Counted from the first letter of the stretch, positions 46,801 through 58,297 are shown. The stretch is DNA of 64,000 nt from Siphlonurus alternatus (GCA_949825025.1 OX463786.1:17493911-17557910); one strand, 5' to 3'. Made by a program: numbers and translations. Notes: generated by a model from the letters alone, not told the origin.

Positions 46801-49800
46801 CGTCCCCCAGGGTTGAGTTGATGAGCTCCCTTTCCTTGCTGGACAGTCGTGGGTCGTGCTCAGGGTCCTCCCTCACCATCCACAAGAAGGCGACGCTCCA
46901 CACGGCAGACACCGCCCCGAACAAGTAGAAGACCCCGGGCCAGCCGAGCGGGGAGGCACACAGCAGACCGCTGAGGGGCAGCGAGATCACCGTGCCGAAC
47001 TGCGCGCCTGCGTACACCGCAGCCCCCATCCTGCTTCTCTCTCCAGGGGGGATCCACTTGGCCAGTAGAGCGTGCGTGCAAGGGACGATGGGACCCTGGA
47101 CATTTTCACACATGTTAGTACGACGGTCCCTTCAAAAGATATATATATGATATTGACAGTCAGACGCGGATCCAGACCAAAATTTGGGGGGAGGGGAGCT
47201 GGCTCCATAAGCCCAATGTAAAAAAAAAAAAAAATTGAGGTGGAGGAAATGCCCATATTGCCCATGTTTAATCCAAAATTTCCGGGGAGGGGGTGTTGCA
47301 GCCCTCTCTCCCCCCTAAAATTATTATAAAGCTATCATTTTCAACATACACATATTTCATCCCCTATTTAGGAGAGGGGGTCTTCTAATTTTGTGTAAAT
47401 ACTACCTGAGTTAATGCTGAACAGTCATATGTAATACAGCATGGTGGGTACACCAAATAAGCGGCTCTGATGACTTAATATATTGAATAATAAAATAAAT
47501 AATAAATAAATTTGTGCTAAAAGCAAAAAAAAAAAAAAAAACATAACATCGATCGATATGAATAATTTACATTTAATTAGAATATTATTAAATTAATTGG
47601 TAATTAATTTACATTTTATTTTATCTCTTCAAGCAAACACTCGTTACACTATAGTAAGAAGGGAGGCTCGACCAACGACTCGAAGAAGAGAAAAACACGT
47701 ACTTGCAGGTCGTCAAAACATCGGCGTGAGTGAAAGTTCGAATAATAACAACTCGAGGGAAAATATTGGATCAGCCGAAGTAAAGTGTCTCTTTTGTTAA
47801 TTTTAAACACCAAAATATTTGCAAAGAGGAGCATTGATCCCAAAGTATAAGGTTTCATAATTGAAACTTCGATATGCCTTTCAAATATTCTTACCTCATT
47901 AATTTCTTAATTTGTTATCTGTGGACATAATTTGCTTGACTCGATATAATATATACTAATATATAGTTAACAATTTCGTGAATGGACTGCTCAGCAATCT
48001 TTTTCATTTACCCCATGGGCTATTATCTTATTTTTGTTTTGTTTATAATATATATAATATGACTAAGTATATTATGATATTATATGCTTATTGTATATTG
48101 CTCGCATGAAAGAGTCAAAGAGATAATAAAATAAAATAAGTAGTGCTTGAATGATCCCATAAAAAGTGTAATCCTTAATCCTAATCCTTAATCTTACTAT
48201 TGAAATTATTATTGTTTTTTTCAGAGTACAATTTTTAAAGCTAAAAAAGAGGGGGATTAAAATGCAGGCGCGGATCCAGGGGGGGGGGGAGCTAGGGGGG
48301 CTGCAGCCCCCCACAAATTTTGGATTTAACATGGGCAATATAGGCACTTCCCTCACTCCAATTTTTTTTTAACACTGGCCTTAAGGAGGCAGCCCCCTCC
48401 GAAATTTTTTCCTGTATCCGCGCCTGATTTACCCCAAATTTTTCTGCCTTCCACAGAGAAAGAGGAGGGTTGTACTCACCTCTCCCAGCCCCTGCAGGAA
48501 CCTGGCTACAATGAGCCAGCCCTGGCCGCCGTACTTTGCCGCGGGAGGCACCAGCAGCCCCACCACCGAGTTGAGCAACATTCCGTAGCCGAGGAAGCGG
48601 AGGGCGCCCCAGCGCTTGGCCATCAGTCCGAACGGAATCTGCGTGACGACGTAGCCGTAGAAGAAGGCGCTGAGAACGAACCCTTGCTCACGACTGTCCC
48701 AGGCGAACCGCTGGACCAGCTGATCTGGAGAGGGGGTGGTGATGATGCCTTGCAGAGCCTGCAAAGTTACATTTCATGTACATCTCGGGTCCGAACGTTA
48801 TCTCTGATATTTTTGAAGCCCACAAAAGTTATGTTGTTTGTGTTCGAATTTATCAAATTTTCAACTGTCTCTTCGATATATGTCTCCATAATAATGCCCC
48901 CTAACCCACATCCCCCGAAGATCCCTCCTTCCCTAAAAGAAGTTGAGCGTGGTGTAGTGCATTGACCTGCATGTTCTCATTAGATCACCGAAGTCAAGAT
49001 ACATCGAGCGTGGTTAAATCACCGAAGTCAAGATATATCGAGCGTGGTTAATACTCAAATGGGTGACCCTTTCAAGTAAATATTATATTGCTCCCTGAAC
49101 TCGGCCTGAAGTAAATTCACCTCGTTTTTCCACCCAGTGCAGTATTGCACTTGTGTGAGGTTCCCCAGGCTTTGTACATCACTTTGGTTCATTAATAAAA
49201 AGAAGAGGTGTCCGTATTAACAAAATTAAGTTTCCACAGTTCCCTTAGTCTAACCTCAGTAAATGCTGGGACGTATAATAGGCCGTGGCTACCGTCCTGT
49301 CCCTCTCTTATCCATAATCCAAAATAAATAAATAACTGAATTCAATAAAAAATAAAATTTCTAAATTTGAATTACCAAGCCTCGAGCTTCAAGCTCACAT
49401 ATATATATAGTCATCTCGGCTTATCTGTGGTTTGACGTCACACCCTAGCTCTCATTAGAATTGTATTGGAGGACAAAGGAAAAGGGTCGTGACGTCAAAC
49501 CAAAAATAAATGGGGATGACTCTAGGAGTGTAACCTTGTGAAATAAAGGCATAACGACCTCACCAGCTCCGAAGACAAAATGACCCCTGAAGACACCCCT
49601 CCCATGAAGACATACCCCTTCCATGAAGATTTAAGGTTCTACCTACCCCCTAGACATAATGACCTTCCCTCCCCCCAGAATCAAAGACCCTCCTCCCCTC
49701 CTAGAAATACAAATACCCTCCTCCCCTCTTGACGACACAACCTCACCTCTTCCTCAGCCGCGTCCCTGGCCGCCTGGCGAGCGGTACTCCGATTGTGATG

Positions 49801-52800
49801 CCACACCTGCTCGCACTCCGACAGTTCCCCCAGCTCGAGGTCACGCTCGTTGGGCAGACTGGGGGTCTCCACCATCGCCACGATGGCCACGGACATGTTG
49901 GTGCGCATCACGTAAGCGTTGGCCATCCCCAGGAACAACATGAGCACCACGAAGTGTCGAACCCCAAACTGGCGGCGATCTGCTGAAACTGTGGGACCAG
50001 TTAGGGGAGACTGACCAGTAAATTAGTAGGGACTAAAAATTTAAGTTTTCAAAGTAAATATATGACATACATGTTAAAAAATAATTATAATTGAAAACCT
50101 GCATGAATTTTCTTTAAAATCTAATTATTTATATTATAAATAATATAAATATTTATTATTATTATATAAAGAAATATGTTTGCTGATTTTTAATTCATTC
50201 TCTCACACTATATTTTTCGCAACATTTTCAAAAAAATTATCCATAAATTGTCAATTTACTGTTAATTTAAATTTTTAATTTTAATAGTAATTATTTACAA
50301 TTCACTATTTTATACTGTGGCGCCAAAAGGTGTAACATGAAAAAGCTGTTTAAAAAAAATCAACTATCGACCCTTGAAAACTCACCTAAAAGCACTGTCA
50401 ATTTATATATACAATGATCACATGCATGCATGCAAAGTAAACATTTTTTTCTTCTTTTTGCATTAAAAAAGTGCTAAATTATTTATATTTTTACTACTTA
50501 AAGTTAATTTCTCGGAAAACGATGTGAATGCATTTAAGTGTATAATTATGACATTGTCAGCTCCGCGTGTTGGCCTTGCGATCATACTGATGATAATATC
50601 ACGAGAAAATCATGGAAAATCGTTGCGCAATTGCAGTCAGTGATGTGCATATAATAAATGTACATCGAGTTTATTGCGTGTGATACAAATGGCGCAACCA
50701 TTGCAATTTATGCAAAAACTATTTTACGAGTTTTCCTGTTGTTGTTTAGTGTCTATATGTAAATAGTTCTGGTGTTGTTGATATTCATCTAGAATTTAAT
50801 TTCGTCTAAAATTCTTCTATTACACATTAGCTTTTCTATTCGGGTAATTTGACATATATATTTTTTTTAAATTAATCGATTAAACTTGCAGTTTGGATGC
50901 AAAATAAAATAATAAAAATTATAATTTTAAAACGTTTTTAACGCTATTTTTTTTCATTAAGGGTAAGGTAACGCCACCAATGTTAAAAAAAAATCCCTCA
51001 CACAAAAATTATGAAAAAAATTTAAAATGTTCTCCTCTACACCCCCTATCAGTAGCTAAAATATCAGGTATACAAATTCGATCTAGTTTTTTAGTTATGA
51101 ATTTTTAAAGTTGACTAATTTAACATGGGATTTCCATTTCTCCATGTTAAAGTAGTCAACTTTAAAAATTCATAACTCAAAAACTAGATCGAATTTGTAT
51201 ACCTGATATTTTAGCTACTGATAGGGGGTGTAGAGGAGAACATTTTAATTTTTTTTCAGAATTTTTGTGTGAGGGATTTTTTTTAACATTGGTGGCGTTT
51301 ACCTTACCCTTAATGAATATTGGACATTTAAAAATATTATTTATACTTTTCATTAATTTTATTTTACTGAAAAACATGAATGAACAACCTTCATGAATTT
51401 TTTTATTGCATATTTGGATAGAGGACCTCGAGTTATGTATTGTCAGTATTTTTCAGATTCTCTTAATTGAATCTTAAACCCCTTCTGAACACCTTTAAAA
51501 TCATGCTGCAAAATGCTGTGACGTCATAGTCATGTAAAATAACATGCAAACATAGGGAAAGACGTTGCATGACTATGACTTCACAGCATCTTTTCACTTT
51601 ATTTTGAGGTTGTTAGAATTATGGGGTTAAAAAAAGTCTGAAAGAAATTGAAAATACGTAACTCGAAATCCTCTATAATCCAAATATATGGCAATAAAAA
51701 ATTACATGCATGAATTATTCATTGAATTAATTAATTGAATTATTACGACATATATTTTGTCATAATTTAATATGACCAATTCATATTCAGTTTTAACACG
51801 TGTCAAATTATCAATCCAGACTATTGACCCCGCGTGGTAACCAGACACCCTTGGGTCATCAAATAGCTCTTCAAATTGGCATACAAAAGAATTCTTTAAT
51901 AATAAAAACGTCTGCATGATTGGGTAAGTGGAGTGATTTATTTATTGGAACCATTTTTGTCAATTGAAGGACCAGCTCTCAACTTGCATGCCGAGGAATA
52001 TAGCGTGACATTGCACGATCGATACAAGAAGATATTTAAATTAATTGTTTGATTGGTGATTTGTAAATAAATTGCAATTTAATCAAAGTTTACTGTGACC
52101 TATATACAGTTTTTTTACTTCAAACGAACTTCATTGAGGAAGAAAAAACAAAGAGCGTACATTATAAAATATATGTATAAAATATAAAATCTGTGGTAAA
52201 AATGATGAAGTTCCCCATCGTGGAAACTCCCAACTTGCCGGTCTCTATAAGATTGTGTCATCGCGTTTTGACATACGTCGCTATAATAATTACATTATAA
52301 TTATAATGATATTATCTATATCATTATAATTATAACAATTTTACTGAAATATATCGTATAATTATTTTTACAATTTACCAGAAAATGTAGCTTACGTAAA
52401 TATATTATATAATATATTTCGTAGACAGGACATTATTTTATCGAATCATGTTACTGATTTTGTATGTAATTATTAACTGAAAAAAAAATGGTAGGGAGGT
52501 TTTTAATAAGTTAGGAAAAATCTATATAATAATTATATTATAATTATATAACTGCTTGCCATATATTTATGTTAAATTAAAAATCATTAAATGTTGAGAT
52601 GGTATAAATAATATTCTTTTTGCATGTTTCTGAATGCACTTGAATTAAAAGGTTCTTTCAACCGCAGTGTTTTTGTTTTTGAAATCGAGTTAATTAAAGG
52701 ACAGATTTAAAACTGCAGCAACTCTGTTGTTGCAGAAGTTGTATTCGAGATGTCGATGACGCGAGCAAGTTGGGCAGGTGCCAACGTCTATAAAAAACTA

Positions 52801-53744
52801 AAATGACTTTCAACTTTTGTACTAAAATAATACAATCAGGATAGGGATATAGGTATCCTACTTTGTAGGATAAGAACTAATTGATAAGAAACTAATTTTG
52901 GTGCTCATAATGAAATGACGCAAATTGCAACTGTTTTGATTTAATTATTTAACATAAAAAATGCGAAATGAAACCAACAACAAAGTTGCTCTAACAAGCT
53001 TCTATGTGGAATAATTTTAATTAAAATGTTTTCTGATGTATTTTTTCTCCGTTTTCAACTTTGTTATAAATATATTTTAATTTTTTTCAAATTAATAATC
53101 TAATTTAAATTTCTTAATATGTCACGAACTATATAATGATATTATATTTTATAATAATGAAACGCGTGCAGTAGTTCGCCTGCTAAATTTCAAGTTATGC
53201 AACTCTGCCAGCTTGAGTGCTGGAAAAGTTACCTAATTTACAGTTTAAAAAAAAAATGTAATTCGCACATTTTTAATTCAATGAGAATGGTTGAAGATTA
53301 CAATTAATATAACTTAATATTAATATAAATTTACTTTATAAAAATAAATTAAAATTACCTAAAAATGTACAATATAATGCATATTAAACGGAACAAATAT
53401 TTAATTGTTTTTAATAATATTTTAAATTAATTAAATACAATATTACAAAATATACACCTGGAATTTTTTTATATATAATTTCCAATAATAATAAAAAAAT
53501 AAAAGAGAGATGTCATCAGAAATATAATATAAATCTCAACACCATGGCATAATATATAATATATTATATAAATAAAACATTCAGACGGTGTTTAATACAG
53601 ATCCTCATAGTAACACTCTCCGTCATGTCACGTATTAAACACTGTCATGTGAACGCATTGATAATTCCCCGACAGCAGCACTTTACTCTGGCACTGATAA
53701 TAACTGAGATAATCACCTTCTAGTTTCTCCTGACGGTCGTCCAT
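43860..53744 (-). CDS. SLC17-family anion transporter (sialin / phosphate cotransporter-like)
   Basis: 12-TM major facilitator of the SLC17 family, moving organic or inorganic anions across lysosomal, vesicular or plasma membranes. Eight exons on the minus strand: 53744-53717, 49988-49747, 48758-48480, 47095-46787, 45871-45719, 45196-45064, 44668-44427, 44024-43860. Phases close exactly: 1551 nt, 516 aa plus stop. Family hallmarks: N-terminal NAYVMRTNMSVAIVAMV, WDSREQGFVLSAFFYGYVVT, TQIPFG, ARFLQGLGE joined to GPIVP, KWIPPGERSRM, GTVISLPLSG, HNYGYEMLMTELPSFM and LPYVAMWVFS. Sialin is about 495 aa, so the length fits. The luminal loop after TM1 has an NRST sequon. The 28-nt first exon (MDDRQEKLE) is the least certain, but its one-base overhang fits exon 2. 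Introns carry family C, D, M and SINE insertions. The substrate cannot be told. Confidence 0.93.
44325..44415. repeat. Family J fragment in SLC17 last intron
   Basis: AACCTCCGTGTCTTTAATGA and CAGAAAAATGACCATG match the ends of the family J elements near 11830 and 30088. The upstream GC-rich stretch (44165-44320) may be part of the same element. Confidence 0.5.
45872..46786. other. SLC17 intron 4 with family M hairpin
   Basis: Holds the family M relative at 46448-46567 (GCGCGATTCGCGATCCACGT at the left; ACTACTTCGTGAATCGTACC at the right). Otherwise AT-rich, with a C-run (46767-46777) next to the donor of the upstream exon. Confidence 0.6.
47161..47322. repeat. hAT-like MITE, family C copy 4
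   Basis: Starts CAGACGCGGATCCAGACC; the body is in inverted orientation (ATATTGCCCATGTTTAATCC). The right terminal repeat is eroded. It is 64 bp upstream (gene sense) of the exon starting at 47095. Confidence 0.7.
47323..48264. other. SLC17 intron 3, remaining part
   Basis: No coding sequence supported on either strand; AT-rich with an A-run at 47526-47541. A slightly GC-richer part (47640-47780) contains no splice-bounded exon I can defend. Confidence 0.5.
48265..48426. repeat. hAT-like MITE, family C copy 5
   Basis: CAGGCGCGGATCCAGG at the left pairs with CCTGTATCCGCGCCTG at the right; body GGATTTAACATGGGCAATAT. The 8-bp flanks do not match, so no duplication is claimed. It ends 54 bp from the SLC17 exon at 48480-48758. 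Confidence 0.85.
48945..49340 (+). mobile_element. 5S rRNA-derived SINE, copy 2, with duplicated promoter block
   Basis: The head resembles 5S (TTAGATCACCGAAGTCAAGA), but a segment of about 41 bp containing AATCACCGAAGTCAAGATA and CGAGCGTGGTTAA is repeated in tandem (about 48980-49020 and 49017-49052), followed by AAATGGGTGACC. The non-5S body (CCCCAGGCTTTGTACATCAC, GGTTCATTAATAAAAAGA, ATAGGCCGTGGCTACCGTCC) matches copy 1. It ends in AAATAAATAAATAA. It lies in SLC17 intron 2 on the opposite strand to the gene. Confidence 0.82.
49405..49520. repeat. Hairpin repeat family L, copy 2
   Basis: GTCATCTCGGCTTATCTGTG with GGTTTGACGTCAC at the left pairs with GTGACGTCAAACC and GGGGATGAC at the right; the core is GAATTGTATTGGAGGACAA as at 22430. 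It lies in SLC17 intron 2. Confidence 0.7.
50961..51309. mobile_element. 349-bp TTAA-flanked hairpin MITE, family D copy 2
   Basis: Near-perfect palindrome: GGGTAAGGTAACGCCACC against GGTGGCGTTTACCTTACCC; inner arms ATATCAGGTATACAAATTCG against CGAATTTGTATACCTGATAT. TTAA directly outside both ends (50957-50960, 51310-51313). Only the ends resemble copy 1; the interior is a different sequence. Confidence 0.9.
51378..51722. repeat. Hairpin family B, fullest copy
   Basis: ATGAATGAACAACCTTCATG at the left and CATGCATGAATTATTCATT at the right. The centre has CTGTGACGTCATAGTCATG opposed to GCATGACTATGACTTCACAG. Used as reference for the other family B fragments. Confidence 0.8.
53583..53654. repeat. 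Hairpin MITE family P, copy 2
   Basis: GACGGTGTTTAATACAGATC at the left pairs with GTATTAAACACTGTC at the right; same termini as the element at 114-212. It lies 63 bp downstream (gene sense) of the SLC17 start-exon donor. Confidence 0.65.
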
Positions 53745-53850
53745 GGTGTGTCTGTTTGTCCTCTGAGAGAGAGATGTTGACTCGGCCAAGTCCCTCGCCG
53801 CTCTGAACGAGCCGAGAGAGCGCTGTAAGCTAGATAACAACTTTCAGAAA
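53745..53850 (-). promoter_or_regulatory. Probable 5' UTR / promoter-proximal region of SLC17 gene
   Basis: A GC-richer block (53745-53830, with CTCTCGGCTCGTTCAGAG and CGGCGAGGGACTTGGCC on the minus strand) directly precedes the ATG at 53744 and ends abruptly in A/T sequence at about 53840. No TATA box is evident. Inferred from composition and position only. Confidence 0.4.
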
Positions 53851-54344
53851 CATTTCTATGATGCGCTTTTATTATAAAGTACCGTACAATAGTCTATGAC
53901 ATCATAATTAAGTTAGAATAGAAATTACATTAACAATCTCGATCAAACTTAGTAAATTTTAATATGTAAATTTTTATTTTATGAATTTTACTATGACATC
54001 ATGATTACATTGTTGAATTTGTTTATAGTTGCAACAGTCAGTCTAGGTTAAACCAGAAATATCCCATTGACAAAATATACCTCTATTATTATAACGCCAT
54101 CTTACTACACGCGCAGCGGTAGGTAAGTATATTAGGGGTTTGAAATTTTTAGATCGATAAATAAGGGAAGCTTCCCAGGGGATGAAATTGCATCGTTTTT
54201 GTTATAGGGGAGAGTTTTAGGGGAAGTAACATGCAACATGCCGGGGATTTTAAATACTTCTTCAGTGTCACCGGCGCGCGCGTGTGTTATAGAGTACACG
54301 TGTTGAAAATTATTTTTCTAAAAAGTTAAAATTAGTATACTTAG

Positions 54345-54535
54345 AAGGGTAAGTTAAACACCTCCAATGTTAAAAATATCTCCACACATGGATATATCTT
54401 AAAATGTTCTCCTCTACATCCTCTTAACAGTATAAGCTAAAATATTATACAGAGTATATATATTACAAATTCGATCTAGTTTTTAAAAGTTATAACTTTA
54501 AAGTTAATTGACTAATTTAATATATATATACATAT
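54345..54535. repeat. Half copy of family D hairpin
   Basis: GAAGGGTAAGTTAAACACCT, AAAATGTTCTCCTCTACATC and ACAAATTCGATCTAGTTTTT match the left arm of the element at 50961. The right arm is missing. Confidence 0.7.
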
Positions 54536-56184
54536 AATATGTATAATTTTTACAATTATATATATTATTCAATATTATTTAGCTTTTCTAAATTAATTTT
54601 AAAAATGAAAAATTTCTACCTAAAATAATTATAAATCCATATAATATATATGAAATTATAATTGCAAACTTTAATTATAATTTCACATTTTTAGATTATA
54701 TAATATTTTATGAAACATAATATTCATGTACTGTATATAAGAGGTATATATGTATATCTGTATGAAAATCTCACGATGCTTTGGACCAATTACACTCAGA
54801 TGCTACATATATGTTATTTTGATTTTAATTTGTAAATAAAAGAATTATATATATAATATTTAATGAAATGAAAAAAAAAAAAAAAAAAAAATGAAGCCAA
54901 TTGAAATCTCCAAACAAAATTTCTTCTATAAATCATTTTAAAAAAAGCTCACTTTTCTCAAGTTTAAAACATAATATATGATAAAACATAATGATATATA
55001 TATATAGAGCGGCGCGCTGTATAACACTCGTGGCTCTCCAAAATTATTTAAAATACGGATCGAACCGAGAGACAAGATTTGATTGATGCACCTACATATA
55101 AAAAATCATAACTTTTTATTAACATAACTTTATCCAATATAAATTATTATTTGTTAAAAATTAATAGCTATAATAAAATTATATGTATAATTACAGGTAA
55201 CAATAAAGAACGGTTAACATTAATTGCAATGCACAACGTGTCGCGTGCATCATGCGGTCGTAATAATATACATAATTACATATTACACCATTTTATTTGT
55301 TTGTTCTTTTTTTTAAGCCCGAGAATGGTCTGGAAATATCTCGTATTAATCGTTATTACAACACACCTGACGTTTCAAAAACATCTTTTGTAATTTAAAT
55401 AATTTTAATATAAAGACTCTAATCAGAGAGCTTACAGGTAAACAAATTAGTTTTCCATATATATGGCTGCAAAGGAACATTTTCTGTTGAAAAATACATA
55501 GTATAGTATATTTTATTGTAATTTGACTTTAGCATATATGATAGCTAAAAAATATTGTAAATAGTATAAATATTAATTAAGGATAACTACCACATTTATT
55601 TGTGATATAGTGTCATTGATGCTTTGTATGTTATCCCCACCCCTTTTTTCTATTGTGTCCTATATGCAATATGTATTTGGGTGAAATAAAATAAATAAAA
55701 TAAAAAAAAAAACAATTATGACATTAGATTATTTTTAGCTTGTAAAATAATGTTTTTTTAATTATTAATTGTGTTATTTTTACATTTTTACTATTTTTTT
55801 TAGTAAAGATTAAAATATGACAAGTTTAACCTATATATGCACTCAAGTGAGAATTAAAATATATTAATATTGAAAGGCAATAATATAATTATATAATGAT
55901 AAATCTCTCGACAAAACTCTAAATTCAGAATTAAAATAAAGTATTATATTATGACAAATTAATTATAATTTTTTTAAATACAATTTTATAATTTAATTTT
56001 AGGGAATCAAAATTCAAATAATTATACAAGTTCGTAAGCAATTAAATGTAAAGGAAATTATATATCACTCTAGATTTTCCCGTAAAATTGCAGTATGCAT
56101 TTTTGTTATTCCTTTATTCAATGTCATCCCCAGTTCCCCCAATATCATTTTTCTAAAACGCCAATCAAAAATTATTTCCATCAA
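54536..56184. other. AT-rich spacer with a probable LINE 3' end
   Basis: No gene supported. Around 55615-55710 the sequence TATGTTATCCCCACCCC, GTCCTATATGCAATATGTAT and GGGTGAAATAAAATAAATAA looks like a LINE 3' UTR with a simple-sequence tail; the body is not recognisable. Confidence 0.4.
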
Positions 56185-56188
56185 TTAA

Positions 56189-57344
56189 AGTAGAGTGAGC
56201 GATTGCATTTTTTTTAATATTTTATTTTCTAAAAATAGTTTAAGCTGCCTTCTATTGAGAAATGAAAACCAAAAAATTCCATCTCAAATAGTTGCACCAC
56301 AAAAAATTCCCAAAGTTGGTGTTTCGGAGGCCTTTGACGTGCAGCCTTATGAAACATAAAACCGCGTTTTACTCCAACTTTTTCTGAACTATGCTACCAT
56401 TTAAAAAAAATGATAAATTTCCAATTCATTTTAAAAAAGAGCTTATTAAGAATAGTGAAATGCATATTTATAATACAAGAGGCTGCAATAATTATTTTAG
56501 AAAAAGTGTTAACAAACATAGATCGGAAGGATCAATTTATAACTGTGGTAAAAAATTGTTTAATGAATTGCCTATTAATATAAAAACATGTTCTACAAAA
56601 AAAATGTTTAAAAGATTATGTATAGAATTTGTTAAAGAAAAATTTGTGTATACCAGATAAATGTATAAGATTATAATTATATGTCATAAGTCAATAATAT
56701 ATATTTTTTTTATATAGCTATAATTGGTAACTATAAAATGTATAATTATTAAGATGGTTTTTGTATCCTAATAAATATTGTACTGTAGGCATAAAATTCT
56801 ATGAACTATCATAAATTTTATGAACCACTTGTTTTATATTGTTTAATTAAAACAATATATAAACTATATTTGTACTGAATAGCGAAAGCTAAATAAAGAT
56901 TATTTCATTTCATTTCATTTCCTACGTAATCTATGATGAATTCTTTAATGGATTTTTAAATAAAAACAAAAAATTTACGGAGCCGTTTTTTCGGAAAAAA
57001 ATCTTTAAGTTTTTGCGGGCTAATTCCCATAAGGATTTTCATGATTTTTTTCCAAGAAAACGACCCCGTAAAAAAAATTTTATTTGAAAATTCATTTAAG
57101 AATTCATCATAGATTACGTAAGTATTTTTTAAATGGTATCATAGTTCAGAAAAAGTTGGAGTAAAACGGGGTTTTATGTTCCATAAGGCTGCACGTTACA
57201 GGCCTCCGAAACACCAACTTTGGGAATTTTTTGTGGTAAAAATATTTGAGATGGAATTTTTTGGTTTTCATTTCTCAATAGAAGGCAGCTTAAACTATTT
57301 TTAAAAAATAAAATACTAAAAAAAATGAACTCGCTCACTCTACT
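56189..57344. mobile_element. TTAA-flanked hairpin element, family H, split by a LINE insert
   Basis: The left arm starts AGTAGAGTGAGCG and the right arm ends CGCTCACTCTACT, with TTAA outside both (56185-56188, 57345-57348). Arms of about 220 bp pair (CCAACTTTTTCTGAACTATG against CATAGTTCAGAAAAAGTTGG), and an inner hairpin pairs TACGTAATCTATGATGAATTC-type sequence at 56923 with 57100-57121. The arms are separated by a LINE fragment at about 56405-56921; without it the element is about 640 bp. Confidence 0.85.
56391..56921 (+). mobile_element. 5'-truncated LINE fragment nested in family H element
   Basis: The open frame from 56391 to 56660 carries HIYNTRGCNNYFRKSVNKHR, GKKLFNELPINIKT and FKRLCIEFVKEKF. 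This is the typical C-terminal pattern of Jockey/CR1-type reverse transcriptases (YNTR.......G..LWN.LP..IK...S...FK). The first codons (M-L-P-F) come from the host hairpin. The 3' UTR ends in AATAAAGATT and four ATTTC repeats (to 56921), a typical LINE tail. The catalytic domain is absent. Confidence 0.75.
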
Positions 57345-57502
57345 TTAAATATGAAAATATTACTTAATTGTTATGAATGAATTGCTGAGCGCTAGACTTT
57401 TTATTGAAATGACAACATGTTTAAAATTAGTCCACTTATTCCCTCTAAGAAAGCTAAATTTAAATATGACATTTATGTAAATTACATGCAAACTATAATT
57501 AA

Positions 57503-57757
57503 GGATAAGATAGCACGGATCAGCTGATCAACGTTATAGTCCCATTTGATTAACATATAAACCTTAAACCTAGATAAAAATTCTGAAAATGTAAAAACTT
57601 TAGTAAAAAAAATCGGCTCATTTAATTGTTTTAAAAGAATTGTCTCTTAAAAAAAAAAAAAAAAAAAAAAATTGGAATTTTCATGAGGTTGCTAAGGTTT
57701 ACATGTTAATCAAATGGGACTACGTCAATCAATTGATTGTGTTATCTTTTATTCCCC
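57503..57757. mobile_element. TTAA-flanked hairpin MITE, family D copy 3
   Basis: GGATAAGATAGCAC at the left and GTGTTATCTTTTATTCCCC at the right; shared body AGTCCCATTTGATTAACAT and GAGGTTGCTAAGGTTTACAT as in the copy at 15781. TTAA outside both ends (57499-57502, 57758-57761). Arms are more decayed than in copy 1. Confidence 0.82.
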
Positions 57758-58038
57758 TTAAACTTGTCAAAGTAAAGTGCATAATTAGTAGCTATATAGT
57801 TTGCTGTAGTGCAATATTTTCCAAAATCCAAAAATATAAGCTATATATAATGATTTAGAAAAATTATAAAAACAAATTAAAATTTATATTATTTATTTTA
57901 TTGCATTGATGAGTATACAAAATCAATACAAAAATACAACATAGAAAATAATGACCCAATTATTAATGTTGCACTGAACAAAAATTATTGCTGTAAGTTA
58001 AAAAAAAGGCATTTTTCTTTATTATTGCTATTTTTTTT

Positions 58039-58297
58039 TTAAAGGCACATGGGCATCAATAATTCTTGTAAAATATTAATTTTAAGACTTAAATTACAAC
58101 ATATTTCATAATGTTTAACAAGTATGTTCTCAGATTTTGTGTAAAAGTTTCTGCCACATTCTGATAAGATAGAAGGTTCAGAAGCCAGTTCAATAGCCTC
58201 CTGACGATAAGCTGATTCCATTGGACTGGCTACTGAACCATTTATGTTGACTTCTTCTATGCAAAATGATTGCTTTAAATTTCCCCACAACTCATCA
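58039..58297 (-). CDS. Orphan terminal coding exon, unrecognised protein
   Basis: An acceptor (GTTATTTACAG, ending at 58298) opens a frame that runs 85 codons to a stop at 58039, with an AATAAA on the minus strand just downstream (near 58015). It begins with the last base of a codon, so an upstream exon ending in phase 2 is needed. The translation (for example ELWGNLKQSFCIEEVNING, SAYRQEAIELASEPSILSEC) has no membrane segment and reads as a mostly helical soluble domain end. I do not recognise the family. The phase does not match the zinc-finger gene's exons (phase 1), so it is not simply its alternative end. Upstream exons are not seen between 58300 and 60400. Confidence 0.5.

Larger units (their letters stand above)
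49989..53716. other. SLC17 intron 1 (3.7 kb)
   Basis: Separates the tiny start exon from exon 2. Contains the TTAA hairpin at 50961, family B at 51378 and family P at about 53583-53654. The remainder is AT-rich without recognisable coding sequence. Confidence 0.6.

Noticed and set aside
49659..49986. Overlapping plus-strand frames opposite SLC17 exon 2
   Set aside because: Antisense shadows of the transporter exon; the minus-strand frame carries the family motif and splice sites.
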